From NCBI GenBank assembly GCA_950054155.1, contig CATLOT010000012.1, positions 28,275-92,274 of the forward strand: DNA of 64,000 nt, in the 5' to 3' direction. This DNA comes from an uncultured Bacteriovoracaceae bacterium. Lineage in GTDB: Bacteria > Bdellovibrionota > Bacteriovoracia > Bacteriovoracales > Bacteriovoracaceae. The position numbers and the translations under genes were made by a program. The notes below the pieces were generated by a model. That model worked only from the letters and a program-made list of their open reading frames with translations, was not told the DNA's origin and ran no database searches. Below, piece by piece: positions 1-9,649 of this stretch. Within the stretch, counting starts at the first letter, position 1; each line of letters opens with the position of its first letter.

Positions 1-633
1 CTCTTGGATGACAATGGAAAACCTTTGGTTTCTGTCATAGGACACACCTGTCCCGACTCTGATTATCAACAGGGTGTTTTAAAATACACAGCGACTGCAA
101 ATGTAGATAGTGAACTTAAGAAACTACTTTCTTTTATCAAAGTTAATTTAGAGCTTTATCGAAGAGGGGAAAATAGAGCAGATTATGGTCCTCTAAAGTT
201 CATTGCTGATGTACAGAGGTGGTTTGTTGCCATCCATCCTTTTGGAGATGGGAATGGACGAACGAGTCGATTCCTACAAGATTATTTACTTGCAAAGTTT
301 GGACTCCCTTATGCCCCAAGTGGCAACTTACAAAACGATGTCTTAATGAGAAAAGAATCTTATCAAGACCTTTTTGCAAATGAAATGAGGCAAACAATGG
401 ATGAAATTAAAGGCTGCAAAAAAGAGATTGGTGACAATGGATTAGATGATCTCGAAAACTTAAGTTGTAATTGCAGGCCTATGTATTTTGATGAAAGACC
501 TTATCCCAAGAGTGTGCGTCTCGCAAAAGACCCCTGTCAAAGTGAGGAGCTTAGCGGCAGCACTCGTTTACTCCAGGATAATGAAGAGTTTATGTTTAAT
601 ATTATGTTCGCCCTAGAGAATGACTCTTTTTAA
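1..633 (+). CDS. Fic domain protein, 5' end cut off by window
   Basis: The reading frame is open from base 1, so the true start lies outside the window. The visible 210 residues carry a complete Fic core motif, HPFGDGNGRTSR, about 78 residues after a TTG at base 4. Fic enzymes usually transfer AMP from ATP to a hydroxyl side chain of a target protein: the motif histidine is the base and the GDGNGR loop binds the phosphates. No inhibitory (S/T)xxxE(G/N) helix is seen in the visible part; it could lie upstream. The C-terminal 80 residues are polar, contain several cysteines and look unlike known Fic tails. The stop overlaps the convergent gene by 4 bp. The Fic call is secure; the target is unknown. 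Confidence 0.9.
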   Translation, partial: LLDDNGKPLVSVIGHTCPDSDYQQGVLKYTATANVDSELKKLLSFIKVNLELYRRGENRADYGPLKFIADVQRWFVAIHPFGDGNGRTSRFLQDYLLAKFGLPYAPSGNLQNDVLMRKESYQDLFANEMRQTMDEIKGCKKEIGDNGLDDLENLSCNCRPMYFDERPYPKSVRLAKDPCQSEELSGSTRLLQDNEEFMFNIMFALENDSF

Positions 634-968
634 GAACCTGAAATGACTTCCAGAGCATGGCTTAGGTCACTCTTAACTTGAGGATCCTTTTCAGCATCCT
701 TTAAAATATTAAGATAATATGTAGCAAAGTCTCTTTCTTCTTCAGTAAGTGCGAGTTCCTCGCCGGCAAGAAGTCTATCAACACAACCGAATACCTGTGC
801 TTGTTTTACTTTTCTCTTCATTGATAAAATTTCTTCCTTAAATCCGTCCTGTAGATGGGTTAAGGCTTGGAGCTTATCCTTTTCTTGTTCTAGGTTTAGG
901 CTTCCACACTCATTAGCAAAAGAGGCGAAAGCAAATAGGGAGCAAAGTAGTAAGGTTAGTTTTTTCAT
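630..968 (-). CDS. small secreted protein of unknown function
   Basis: This 112-residue protein starts with a clear Sec signal peptide (MKKLTLLLCSLFAFASFA, cleavage probably before NEC). The mature part is about 90 residues, highly charged and predicted helical, with two cysteines (one right after the cleavage site, one near residue 62) that could form a disulfide. I recognise no family. It is transcribed toward the Fic gene and overlaps its stop codon, so the two are not one operon. The signal peptide and charge pattern make it a credible real gene. Confidence 0.7.
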   Translation of the reverse strand: MKKLTLLLCSLFAFASFANECGSLNLEQEKDKLQALTHLQDGFKEEILSMKRKVKQAQVFGCVDRLLAGEELALTEEERDFATYYLNILKDAEKDPQVKSDLSHALEVISGS

Positions 969-1138
969 ATATGAATTATTCCACGATAACTCTTTGGGAG
1001 AAGGCCTATGGAGGGAAAATTACAGAGGGTGTTATTAATTTTTACACTTCATATTCCATTAAAAACAGCTATTTATGCGATTGTTAAATAAAGATTAGTG
1101 ATATATGATTTTCTCATGTACCACCATATGGAAAGCTT

Positions 1139-2464
1139 ATGAGAAGTAAAACGGAAGACCTTTTTCAAGATCAAAGTCTTTATCGAATGAGCCTGAATGA
1201 GATCCGTTCAGAAAAACTGTCCCTCGTTTTACTCTATTTTACATTTATTACTGGTGTTGTTTTTCTCATTAGTGATTACCAAAGTTCAGGTTTTTTAAGT
1301 ACACAATTTTTAACTCAATTTGTAAGTGTCTCGATCTATTCGATCTGGTTTCTTTTCGATCAGGTTTTTTTTAGAAATAAGGTTAAGGGAAAACATAGAA
1401 TTTACTTTCTTATCTTTATGGCCTTAGTGCATCTACCTAACCGTTATCTTGTCTTTGATAGTGTGTTCTCACCACCACTTCTTTGGTACCTGATCGTTCC
1501 CTGCTTAAGTACTTATTTTCTTAACGGTCGATTTGCTACTGGTATTCAAGCTTTTATTTTTTTTCAGGTCTTTTGTTTGGTCATTATCATTAAAACAGAA
1601 AGCTACGACCCTTTTGTGATGAAGGAGTTTTCATCCCTCGAAATTAACGGACTATTTGGCTGGTTCTTCCTTTCCTTCATCTTCGTTTTCTTTTTTAATA
1701 AAATTGAAAGCTATCGGATAAAATACGAGAAGATGCTCATAAGGAGAATTCAAGAAGATGTGAATACCGCAAGGCTCAGTTCTCTTGGAGAAATGGCAGG
1801 AAGTATTGCTCATGAAATCAATAATCCTCTGCAAGTAATCAAAGGGAACTTAGAAATTATTTCAAGACTTACAGATAAAGAGAACCTCGATGAAAGAGAA
1901 ACAGGTCGATTACAAAAGTCTCTCCTTCAAAGTAAAAAGACAGTAGATCGAATCAGCTATATGACAAGCACGATGCTTACACTAGGCAAGAGAAATGGTG
2001 AGGAGGAACAGCCTATAACCAATTTTGAAGATTCTTTCGAAACTGCATGGACATTTGTTGAGTCTAAGCTTGAAGAATATAATATTTCCTTTGCAGTTGA
2101 TAAGAATCTCCTTCATCTGAAGGTGAGGGCCCATCCAACAAAATTAGGGCAAGTTCTTATCAACCTATTTAGTAATTCAATTTATGCAACTCAAGTTCTA
2201 GGGGAGAGACGAATTTGGATAGAAGGGGAACAAAAAAAGGATAGATTATACCTTTATTTTCGAGACAGCGGAAAAGGCATTGAAGATTCGATTGCTGATA
2301 GAATGTTTCAACCTTTCTTTTCTACCAAGCCTGATGGTTATGGCACCGGTTTTGGCCTGGCCATTTGTCGAACTCTACTCCTCTCAATGGGAGGCGATAT
2401 CAAATACGTAAGAGATGATAGCAATACCTGCTTCTGCTTAGAGATCCCTTTGGGATCAGTTTGA
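1139..2464 (+). CDS. membrane sensor histidine kinase
   Basis: The N-terminal half has about six hydrophobic segments (roughly residues 29-45, 55-75, 88-104, 112-128, 133-152, 171-188) and no large extracellular domain, so the signal is probably sensed in or near the membrane. A short linker leads to a HisKA box with phospho-accepting H225 (SIAHEINNPLQ). The ATPase domain follows: N box around N346 (INLFSNSIYA), G1 DSGKG at 376-380, F box QPFFSTK and G2 GTGFGLAI. All catalytic motifs are intact. A GGAAAG lies upstream of the ATG. No response regulator gene is adjacent, so this is an orphan kinase. It converges on the hydrolase gene and overlaps it by 9 bp. Confidence 0.93.
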   Translation: MRSKTEDLFQDQSLYRMSLNEIRSEKLSLVLLYFTFITGVVFLISDYQSSGFLSTQFLTQFVSVSIYSIWFLFDQVFFRNKVKGKHRIYFLIFMALVHLPNRYLVFDSVFSPPLLWYLIVPCLSTYFLNGRFATGIQAFIFFQVFCLVIIIKTESYDPFVMKEFSSLEINGLFGWFFLSFIFVFFFNKIESYRIKYEKMLIRRIQEDVNTARLSSLGEMAGSIAHEINNPLQVIKGNLEIISRLTDKENLDERETGRLQKSLLQSKKTVDRISYMTSTMLTLGKRNGEEEQPITNFEDSFETAWTFVESKLEEYNISFAVDKNLLHLKVRAHPTKLGQVLINLFSNSIYATQVLGERRIWIEGEQKKDRLYLYFRDSGKGIEDSIADRMFQPFFSTKPDGYGTGFGLAICRTLLLSMGGDIKYVRDDSNTCFCLEIPLGSV

Positions 2465-3712
2465 GAGAAATTTGTCTACACTCTCAATTCCTTCATTTCG
2501 GTAAATATCACTTTCTTTGTAAATCTCATGAAAGGACCCCTTGAGCTCTTTAAACGTACAGAGCTTTTTGGAGTGGCTATTGTGACGGTTGATTTTTTTG
2601 CAGTATTTAATATGACGAGAGAGGTCTGATCCGCCATCTCTTAAGGGTTTGTATGCACGATGATCATTTGATCCAGTGAGAATGAGTAGCGGAACATTAG
2701 GAAACCCTTTGATAAATTTCCTCGATCTCATTTTTAAAAGGAATTTAGTCGCAGTATAGGTCCAGCTGAATGTTGTTCCGCCTAGTGCTGGACTGATCCA
2801 ATTTTCACCTTGGTAGGCTTCATTTATAAGTGCACTCCAATCGTGGGTATCCCAAATATAGGTCTTGAGATCATAGCGGTTCTTAGAGTGAGTCATGAAC
2901 TTTTCTTGATCGCGGACATTGTCTTCATAAACGAATTGGCGACTTCCTGGAGTGTACGTTCCGAAAGAATCGTTTCGAGCAAAATCATTACACTTGCCTT
3001 GAACTTTACAGGCTAATGTTGCTTGAGCAATGACTCCGGCTTCAGAATAAATAGCATTGTTGAGAACAGTGGGCTCCTTATCAATATAGCTTAAATAATT
3101 AACTCTAATTTGTGCTCCTAGGATGGCAGCTTTTTTATATGGCACTTTGCCTTTAACTGTACCAAGGTAACCAAGCCAAATGGCTCCACCCATAGAATTT
3201 GAGGTGTAATAGAGGTTATCTGTAGCGCTAAAGCCCATTGTTTTTAATTCTTTTTGAATCGCGATCGTTGCTGAGTTGAGATCAGAAGAATAATCCAAAA
3301 AGTTTACGACGTGGCCTTTGTAGGTGTTTTCTAAGAGGCGAGGAGAGAATCCTTGGCCGCGGTGGTCAATAACATAGACAGGCGAATAACCTCGTTTGAT
3401 AAAATCAATGGCCGTTTCATAGTATTCTACAGAGGCTTCAGTTCTTCCTGGGCCAATAACGAGTGCTCCTTTTTTTCCTATTGAGCAGCCAAATTTTGAA
3501 TACCGTAAATGATACTTTTTCCCTTGTGATTGAAAGGCATAAAAAGGAGTCTTTACAGATTTGAGTTCCCAAAAATCTTGATTAGGATTCCCATCACACT
3601 TCTTACCATTTTGGAGGTAATCGACGATTTCAGAATAAGCGTATTTTTCTTCTAGTGCTTGAGAACTAAAGGAAAGTGCAAGTAGGCATAAAGCCAAAGA
3701 AATACGACTCAT
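2456..3712 (-). CDS. secreted alpha/beta hydrolase, lysophospholipase L2-like
   Basis: The 418-residue protein has a signal peptide (residues 1-19, ending SSQA) and an alpha/beta hydrolase fold. The oxyanion/strand motif VIDHRGQGFSPR (about 114-125) is the one seen in PldB and monoacylglycerol lipases. The likely triad is S173 in SNSMGG, D350 in TGSNDHR and H395 in GSFHEI. The nucleophile elbow has Ser in place of the usual first Gly, as in some PldB-like enzymes. It probably acts in the periplasm or outside on lysophospholipids or monoacylglycerols; the substrate is inferred from family likeness only. A stretch of about 110 residues between S173 and D350 would form the lid. It is monocistronic by spacing. 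Confidence 0.85.
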   Translation of the reverse strand: MSRISLALCLLALSFSSQALEEKYAYSEIVDYLQNGKKCDGNPNQDFWELKSVKTPFYAFQSQGKKYHLRYSKFGCSIGKKGALVIGPGRTEASVEYYETAIDFIKRGYSPVYVIDHRGQGFSPRLLENTYKGHVVNFLDYSSDLNSATIAIQKELKTMGFSATDNLYYTSNSMGGAIWLGYLGTVKGKVPYKKAAILGAQIRVNYLSYIDKEPTVLNNAIYSEAGVIAQATLACKVQGKCNDFARNDSFGTYTPGSRQFVYEDNVRDQEKFMTHSKNRYDLKTYIWDTHDWSALINEAYQGENWISPALGGTTFSWTYTATKFLLKMRSRKFIKGFPNVPLLILTGSNDHRAYKPLRDGGSDLSRHIKYCKKINRHNSHSKKLCTFKELKGSFHEIYKESDIYRNEGIESVDKFLSN

Positions 3713-3795
3713 TAAGGGCTCCTTAAAACATGATTTTATTTACCCTCCTAAGCTAACGTAAAAGAGGGTACTAAAGGAGCCTTTGGGTAAAGATT

Positions 3796-4776
3796 TCAGG
3801 GGCGTAATTCGTGGCGGAAAAAGAGACCTACATCCCCGAATTCAGAAGATATAAAGGGGCTTGTTGACACGATATCGGCAATAGGAGTGGATTCCGCTAC
3901 AAATTCTTTAATATTTTCATCTGTATAGTTGTCATAATTAAACTGATTATACTTCTCTGGGGCTGCGTAAAGGCGATAAATAACAGTTCCTTCTGGGATA
4001 GAGTGAAAGTCCTCTCTGATATCGTGTTTAGAGCTTGAGAATTTGAGATTTCCCTGGGGAACAAAAAAGATCTGGCGAGGGCTGACTGGATTGGAATATC
4101 TCTCACCTTTAGAGTCTATCGATGCGAGGTGATCGATAAGAATCTCTTCAGGATAATCTGAAACGCGCTTAAATATAGTGTGAACGAGCTTCAAGCCAAT
4201 GCCATCTCCAATCGGAACAATATTTGAAAGAGGATTTTCAAAAAAGTTATAATTATCACCTTGGCCATCAAGCTTATAGAGAGCTGAAACGTTGGCACTT
4301 GGTTCTTTTGAGCGAAAAATTTTCAAGGCCAGACCTGGGGCGAACTTTCTCTTCTTTGTGGGTTTGTAGGTGATGGAGAGGCGAAGTAGCGCACAGGGAG
4401 CGCCTTTAAAAATTCCGCTATAGGGTTGGCCTTCAACGGGCACAATTTTGACTTTGGCGATAGATCCTCTGCGATGAAGATATTTCTTCCAACCTTTCGG
4501 AGCGACATCTGATTGTCTTGCTTTCTTCTTTGTTAATTCTTGAACTCCCATTGCCATAAGCTGAAGGGCTCCAAAACTTTTGAATTCTGGCAATTCCTTA
4601 TGTTTTGAAGAGACAATTTTCTTCCATAAAGCTTCTTGTTTTGTGCAGCCATCTAGAGCTTCGTAGCCTTCTGGTAAGTGATAGGTTTTAGCAGAGAGGC
4701 AACTTGTGGAGAACAGGCAAAGGCTCGTAAGGATGCTTAGTTTTAGGCTTTTTGAATAGTTCATTACTTTCTCCAA
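3796..4776 (-). CDS. lipoprotein of unknown function, possibly catalase-like fold
   Basis: The better start is probably the internal ATG giving MNYSKSLKLS, 12 bases downstream, because the signal peptide then ends in a lipobox (LCLFSTSC, Cys acylated). The mature domain of about 290 residues contains a stretch resembling the catalase core (APGLALKIFRS, then a DGQGDNYNFFENPL segment), which suggests a catalase-like or heme-binding fold, but I cannot identify the catalytic His or heme-ligand Tyr with confidence. It is the third gene of a minus-strand operon, 4 bp after the MBL hydrolase. The lipoprotein call is good; the fold is a guess. Confidence 0.7.
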   Translation of the reverse strand: MEKVMNYSKSLKLSILTSLCLFSTSCLSAKTYHLPEGYEALDGCTKQEALWKKIVSSKHKELPEFKSFGALQLMAMGVQELTKKKARQSDVAPKGWKKYLHRRGSIAKVKIVPVEGQPYSGIFKGAPCALLRLSITYKPTKKRKFAPGLALKIFRSKEPSANVSALYKLDGQGDNYNFFENPLSNIVPIGDGIGLKLVHTIFKRVSDYPEEILIDHLASIDSKGERYSNPVSPRQIFFVPQGNLKFSSSKHDIREDFHSIPEGTVIYRLYAAPEKYNQFNYDNYTDENIKEFVAESTPIADIVSTSPFISSEFGDVGLFFRHELRP

Positions 4777-4780
4777 TGGA

Positions 4781-5686
4781 TTACTGAATAATTCCTTTAT
4801 AGGGAGCTATTTTAGTATTAAAGCGAAGTTGTGTTGTTTTTAGGTATGATTCTACTTTTTTATAACTAAAGAGTGGCATGACTTCCATGGGCTCGTTTAA
4901 GGGGCGAAAGAAGTTATCATGATGAACAGGTATAATAGCTGTTTTCTGAGTCGCCCCAAGAGTTTTAAGAAATTTGAAGTAGTTTTTAGGTTCATGTCGA
5001 CCTTGAGCTCCCACGAAGAGGATATCAAATTCTTTATTAAACTTTACACCCTTGTCAGTATCGCCAGGATGAAAGAGGACACTTTGATTTTCAGTTTCTA
5101 TTGTATAGGTAAAGCATTTATTAGCGAGATAGTCATGAGCATTGGACTCATCACTTATTGGAGTAGTCATTTTTCCATGGGCAAATTGATAATCGAAGAT
5201 AAGAGGGTTGTGATCTCCGTCGTAGGGTTTGATTGTAAACTTTCCAATTGTGACGGCTTCGCCTTTATTCGCTGAAATAAAGTTCATTTTTTCATTGAGA
5301 GTGAAGAAAGGTGTTTCTCTAGGTCCTATGACAGTAGCATTAGGCCAGATCTTTAAGACGCTAGGAAGGTCTAATATGTGGTCATAGTGTGTGTGGCTTA
5401 TAAGGATAACTTTATTCTTATGAGGCTTGAATTGGTCGAGATACTTCTTTGTAAGCTCATAGTTTGTTCCTATTTTACGAGCAAAGAGGACACTCCAAAG
5501 AGAAGGCCGATTAAAGAAGGGGTCGGTAAATATAAGGGTTTCCCCATCAGAAATACTAATGGAGGATGTTCCAAACCAGCCCATCTCAAGGCTATAAGCT
5601 TGTTGAGAGAGGCTAGTGATAAAAATAGTCCAGAAAAATAAAATTCTGGACCATTTGAAAGAGCTTAGCTTAGTTTCCTTCGCCAT
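4781..5686 (-). CDS. metallo-beta-lactamase-fold hydrolase, secreted or membrane-anchored
   Basis: The metal-binding motif HTHYDH is complete, followed by HPGDTD and a late PVHHD segment, matching the UlaG/NAPE-PLD-like branch of the MBL superfamily, whose members cleave phosphodiester or lactone bonds with two metals. The frame extends to an ATG at 5701, but the ATG at 5686 (MAKETKLSSF) is a better start; both overlap the upstream gene. An N-terminal hydrophobic segment (about residues 14-32 of the short form) acts as a signal or anchor, placing the domain in the periplasm. It is the middle gene of a three-gene operon with two lipoproteins, which hints at envelope lipid metabolism; the substrate is unknown. 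Confidence 0.87.
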   Translation of the reverse strand: MAKETKLSSFKWSRILFFWTIFITSLSQQAYSLEMGWFGTSSISISDGETLIFTDPFFNRPSLWSVLFARKIGTNYELTKKYLDQFKPHKNKVILISHTHYDHILDLPSVLKIWPNATVIGPRETPFFTLNEKMNFISANKGEAVTIGKFTIKPYDGDHNPLIFDYQFAHGKMTTPISDESNAHDYLANKCFTYTIETENQSVLFHPGDTDKGVKFNKEFDILFVGAQGRHEPKNYFKFLKTLGATQKTAIIPVHHDNFFRPLNEPMEVMPLFSYKKVESYLKTTQLRFNTKIAPYKGIIQ

Positions 5687-6701
5687 TATCCGGATGCTCA
5701 TAGTACATTAAGAAGTCTGTTGGATTTTCTGGATCAACAAAGACTAGCTCGACAACATCTTGATTAAGTGACTCAGTGGCGTCGAAGATGTCGATGAAGA
5801 GACCAATTCTTTTTGAAAGTGTTTTTGTCGTTGCCGCCTCTGCCTCAATGGGGGTGGCTAGAAACATACCATCATGGGCTTCTCGCGCCTCATAGGCACC
5901 TTTCATAAAAGCCGACTTCTTATTTGTAAACATCCTTTCACGTCTTGACTTAGATTTCTTGGCCATCTTTGGATTGATTTTGAATTCCATGAGATGAGCA
6001 CTTTCTTTGTTGCTAAGGGTAAGAACTTCGTCATCTAAACGACCATAGGCTGAGAGGTAAGGTCCTGGGAGAAATTCCTTTCTCCAAGTCGATTTAAGGG
6101 GAACCTTGGTGTAAAGAGTGTTGGTGATTCCATATTGAATACCGTTTCTCTTTTTATCGTCCTTCATGGGGAAGAAGATTTGCTGGAACTTTTTCTCATT
6201 TGAAGGACCTGTGATTTTAGCTCCCGAGAGGGGATGCTTGAGGTTACCTTCCTTATTGAGGATGAGTTGGCGCGGGGTTGCCTTCATATTGGCGACGATT
6301 TTTTCGCCTTCTACTTTCATGGGATACATATTGAGAGTCCCATCTTTCTCTGAAGGGATCACTTTATAGACAAATATCTTTCTTGTGATTCTCTTCAGGT
6401 AACCAATCAGCTTATTGAGGGCTGGAAGTTTCGCTGCTGCGAGATATTCTGGTGCCATATCAATGACATTATAATATTCCAGTAAAACGGCGTGATAGTT
6501 TCCGCGTTCACCTTCAACCTCATGGAGATAGAGGCGTGTAGCGGCTTTATTGGGTCCTTTACGACCAAATTTATAATCAGCAACACCAAGATAGGTTCCT
6601 GAAAGATCTCGGCCAAAGCTGGCAGGATGGCGCCACTCATTTATTGTTGAGCATGAACTTATAAGGAAGAGAATTCCTATTAGTCCGATTAGTTTTCTCA
6701 T
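5670..6701 (-). CDS. lipoprotein of unknown function
   Basis: A 343-residue protein with a short signal peptide and lipobox (LFLISSC, Cys17). The mature part is rich in beta strands and lysine. It has no motif I recognise. It is the first gene of the operon that continues into the MBL hydrolase (17 bp overlap) and the possible catalase-like lipoprotein, so the three products are likely made together and share the envelope. The 230 bp upstream, shared with the divergent TonB receptor gene, must hold its promoter. Confidence 0.75.
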   Translation of the reverse strand: MRKLIGLIGILFLISSCSTINEWRHPASFGRDLSGTYLGVADYKFGRKGPNKAATRLYLHEVEGERGNYHAVLLEYYNVIDMAPEYLAAAKLPALNKLIGYLKRITRKIFVYKVIPSEKDGTLNMYPMKVEGEKIVANMKATPRQLILNKEGNLKHPLSGAKITGPSNEKKFQQIFFPMKDDKKRNGIQYGITNTLYTKVPLKSTWRKEFLPGPYLSAYGRLDDEVLTLSNKESAHLMEFKINPKMAKKSKSRRERMFTNKKSAFMKGAYEAREAHDGMFLATPIEAEAATTKTLSKRIGLFIDIFDATESLNQDVVELVFVDPENPTDFLMYYEHPDNGEGN

Positions 6702-6932
6702 GTTCTCACCTCACGACGATTAATAATGTTGAGTTTATGTTCTCATGTTTATTTTGGTGGCGTAAGGGGGATAGAGATTCCTCTAGTGTAAGAAACGAGG
6801 TTGACTCGCAGCGTTTTATTACCTTTTTACATACTTTTATTAAGCTACTGTTAGGCTTTGGGAAATCTATTTACGAATACTTGAGTAATTAGTTAGACAA
6901 GGGGGCATAACCACAAAATTTTAGGACACTCC

Positions 6933-9494
6933 ATGAAAACGAATTTTCTCGCTCCCTTTGCACTTATTCTTGCAATTAACTCTACCTATTCGATGGCCCA
7001 AAGCACATCTGAGACAGTCATTCAGTCGACTGACCCTGAGGTCAACAATGCCCCTAAGTATGAGAAAGTGGAAGTTACTGGTTCACACATTCGAAAAATC
7101 GATGTTCAGGGAGTAGCCCCGTTAGAAACTATTACGAGCGATGAATTTGTAAAATCTGGAAGTATTGAGATTGGTCAGGTTCTTCGTGAAGATCCGGCTT
7201 TTGAAGCAGTATACGGAAATGTCGGCCATATTCGTTTTCGTGGCCAGCATGCTGGAAACGTTCTCATTCTTTTAAATGGATTGAGAATGCCAAAACTCAA
7301 TGGTGGTTATTACACCTCCATTAGGAATATCCCGACTGCAGCCCTTAATAGAGTTGAGATGCTTAAAGATGGTGGTTCTGCCGTTTATGGTTCTGATGCC
7401 ATGAGTGGTGTGATGAACTTCATCACAAAGAGTGACTTTGATGGCAGTAATATTGCGATGAGTACTTCTGTCGCTGAAAGTGGTGTTGGAACTCAGAGAA
7501 ATATCGAAGGGACTTTTGGTAAGAACTTTGCTCGTGGAAATATCATGGGAGTTCTTCAATATGAAAAATCTGATGGATTCTTAGAGACAGAAGTTGGAAG
7601 TATCAACAGAGGCGAAAACCTTAGTCCTATTAAGACTTCTAATCTCTCTATTGGTAGTGGAGCCAATGCAATTGATGTTGGTCCGACATGTGGTGGTCAG
7701 GTTTGTGAAACTGATAGGCTTATCTATGACCAAGCTCGTCCTGATAACGAAGATATTAGTGCTCTCCTTACCGGGACATATGGATTTGGCGAGACGACTC
7801 TCTCATTCTTAGGTCTCTTCAATCAGAAAAATGTAACAAACTTAAAGGGGCCACTTACTCTTGACTGGTCTGATCAAAGATTTAAAGGAGGAGAGGATCT
7901 TTCTGTAGACTTCTCCGCTATAGCCAATAGTTCTTATCGCACAGAAATTGATAACGCGGGCGTTGTTGATAATGGACGCTTCACAGTTAGAGGTGAGCTT
8001 GTTGATGAGCTTGGTGACTATATTACGGAAGCCACCGAAAATAACTATAACCTTCAGGCATCTGCAAGTGGTTACTTGGGACTTGATTGGGATTGGAAGG
8101 TTAAATCAGGATATGCAGTTGCTGATTTTGAAGAAAAAGTGATTAGTGGAGAAGCCGATCAAAACGAATTAAGAAGGCTTTTCCTAAATGGTGACCTCAA
8201 TCTTCTTGCAGGAATAGGAAACAAAGCTGATGCTGCTAGCGCAAAAATCCAGCCTGTCTACCGAAACAAAGGGGAAATGTTCACCACAAAAGCAGTTCTT
8301 GCTGGTGAACTCCTTGATCTTGGCAAGTACTACGGTAATGGCGGTCTCATTTCTATGGCAGTCGGAGCTGAGTATCAGAATGAATCATTTGCCTTTAATA
8401 ATGATCAGGCCCTTGTTGATGGAACTGCTCTGGGAAGACCAACAAGAAACTTTTCGGGAAGCCGAAATGTGAAATCCGCCTTTCTAGAATTCTCGGCTTT
8501 CCCAGTTAAAGAGCTTGAAATCCAGCTTGCTGGGCGTGTTGATAGTTATTCAGATGTTGGGAATACGACGAATCCTAAAATTGCTCTGGCGTATAGACCA
8601 ATTAAGCAACTCCTTCTAAGAAGTTCTTTTGCGGGTGGCTTTAGGGCTCCTGGTATCACTGATATTTATGCCGGTGAGGAAGGTTCTTTTCAGCGTTTTA
8701 GAGATGCTGTCGATTGTAATGTAAATGGTAACTGCGGTTCTAGCTTCTATGATGTTACAACCTACACAACTCCTGAAACTGAATCTGAATCAAGTAAGTC
8801 CTATTCTTTTGGAACAGTTATCCAGCCTTTTGAACGCACAACTCTTTCAATCGATCAGTGGAACTTTGAAGGAGAGGGAACTCTTACAGCTCTTAGAGCG
8901 GGAGATTATACCGAGCTTGAAAACCGTGTTGGGGCTAGCGCTGTAAATGAACTGGGTGCCCAAATTAATAGAGATGCAAACGGTGAGATCACGAGTGTTA
9001 GAATCCCAAGAGTTGTAAACCTTGGTTCTCGTACTCTTAGAGGTGTCGATGCTGTACTTAATACTGATATTCGTCTCAGTAAGGGCTTTGACCTCTTTAT
9101 GGGATCTGGCTTTTCTTTAATCTTTGAAAGAAGAGAGAAGCGCTTTAGTTTTGAAGAAGAAACAGACCGCATGGATACATGGAAAAATAGAGCCTATGTT
9201 GGCTTTAGAAACGCTAACCACTTCATGAGAGTTTCCATGCTTACTGTTAGTAAGCAGCTTGTTGGACGTGGGATTTTTGAAGAAACACTACCTCAGTACA
9301 CCGAGTATGATTGGTCTTATGGTTACACTGCAGGTTGGGGAGGACGCTTTAATATAAGTGTCAAAAACCTTGCAAATACTCGTCCACCAGCACAGAACGA
9401 TGATTATCTCACTTTTGGTAGTCCTGATCGAAACTATTCTTCTTTTTCTCCTATGAGAAGAAGACTTTACCTCTCTTATAGCCAGACTTTCTAA
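6933..9494 (+). CDS. TonB-dependent outer-membrane receptor
   Basis: The 853-residue protein has a signal peptide (ending SMA-QS), then a plug domain at about residues 45-165. The plug shows the usual signs: VEVTGSHIRKID, a VLREDPAFEAV helix, IRFRGQHAGNVLILLNGLR and the YGSDAMSGVMNFITK end. A beta-barrel fills the rest and ends in LYLSYSQTF with the C-terminal Phe needed for barrel insertion. Such receptors import iron complexes, cobalamin or oligosaccharides using TonB energy. No TonB, ExbB or ABC genes are adjacent, so the substrate cannot be read from context. The length is normal for the family. Confidence 0.95.
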   Translation: MKTNFLAPFALILAINSTYSMAQSTSETVIQSTDPEVNNAPKYEKVEVTGSHIRKIDVQGVAPLETITSDEFVKSGSIEIGQVLREDPAFEAVYGNVGHIRFRGQHAGNVLILLNGLRMPKLNGGYYTSIRNIPTAALNRVEMLKDGGSAVYGSDAMSGVMNFITKSDFDGSNIAMSTSVAESGVGTQRNIEGTFGKNFARGNIMGVLQYEKSDGFLETEVGSINRGENLSPIKTSNLSIGSGANAIDVGPTCGGQVCETDRLIYDQARPDNEDISALLTGTYGFGETTLSFLGLFNQKNVTNLKGPLTLDWSDQRFKGGEDLSVDFSAIANSSYRTEIDNAGVVDNGRFTVRGELVDELGDYITEATENNYNLQASASGYLGLDWDWKVKSGYAVADFEEKVISGEADQNELRRLFLNGDLNLLAGIGNKADAASAKIQPVYRNKGEMFTTKAVLAGELLDLGKYYGNGGLISMAVGAEYQNESFAFNNDQALVDGTALGRPTRNFSGSRNVKSAFLEFSAFPVKELEIQLAGRVDSYSDVGNTTNPKIALAYRPIKQLLLRSSFAGGFRAPGITDIYAGEEGSFQRFRDAVDCNVNGNCGSSFYDVTTYTTPETESESSKSYSFGTVIQPFERTTLSIDQWNFEGEGTLTALRAGDYTELENRVGASAVNELGAQINRDANGEITSVRIPRVVNLGSRTLRGVDAVLNTDIRLSKGFDLFMGSGFSLIFERREKRFSFEEETDRMDTWKNRAYVGFRNANHFMRVSMLTVSKQLVGRGIFEETLPQYTEYDWSYGYTAGWGGRFNISVKNLANTRPPAQNDDYLTFGSPDRNYSSFSPMRRRLYLSYSQTF

Positions 9495-9510
9495 GAGATG
9501 GGAGTTTAAA

Positions 9511-9639
9511 ATGAAAGTATTAGCCTTAGTTTTTCTTTACGCCTTATCTCGAAAATTTTTCGCTGGAGAAGTGATTGAACTTAAGCTAGAGGGAATGGCC
9601 CATAGAAAGACGCAGCAGGTGACGCTACTTGCGAGATGA
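9511..9639 (+). CDS. 42-residue ORF with signal-like N-terminus, possible remnant
   Basis: This short ORF begins 17 bp after the receptor stop, behind a GGGAG ribosome-binding site at good spacing. It encodes MKVLALVFLYALSRKFFAGE, a signal-peptide-like start, then a short polar tail ending at a TGA. It could be a small secreted peptide translated with the receptor, or the 5' stub of a longer gene whose rest has been lost. I favour a stub because the tail stops early in what looks like the first strand of a mature domain. Confidence 0.35.
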   Translation: MKVLALVFLYALSRKFFAGEVIELKLEGMAHRKTQQVTLLAR

Positions 9640-9649
9640 TCTGGGATTT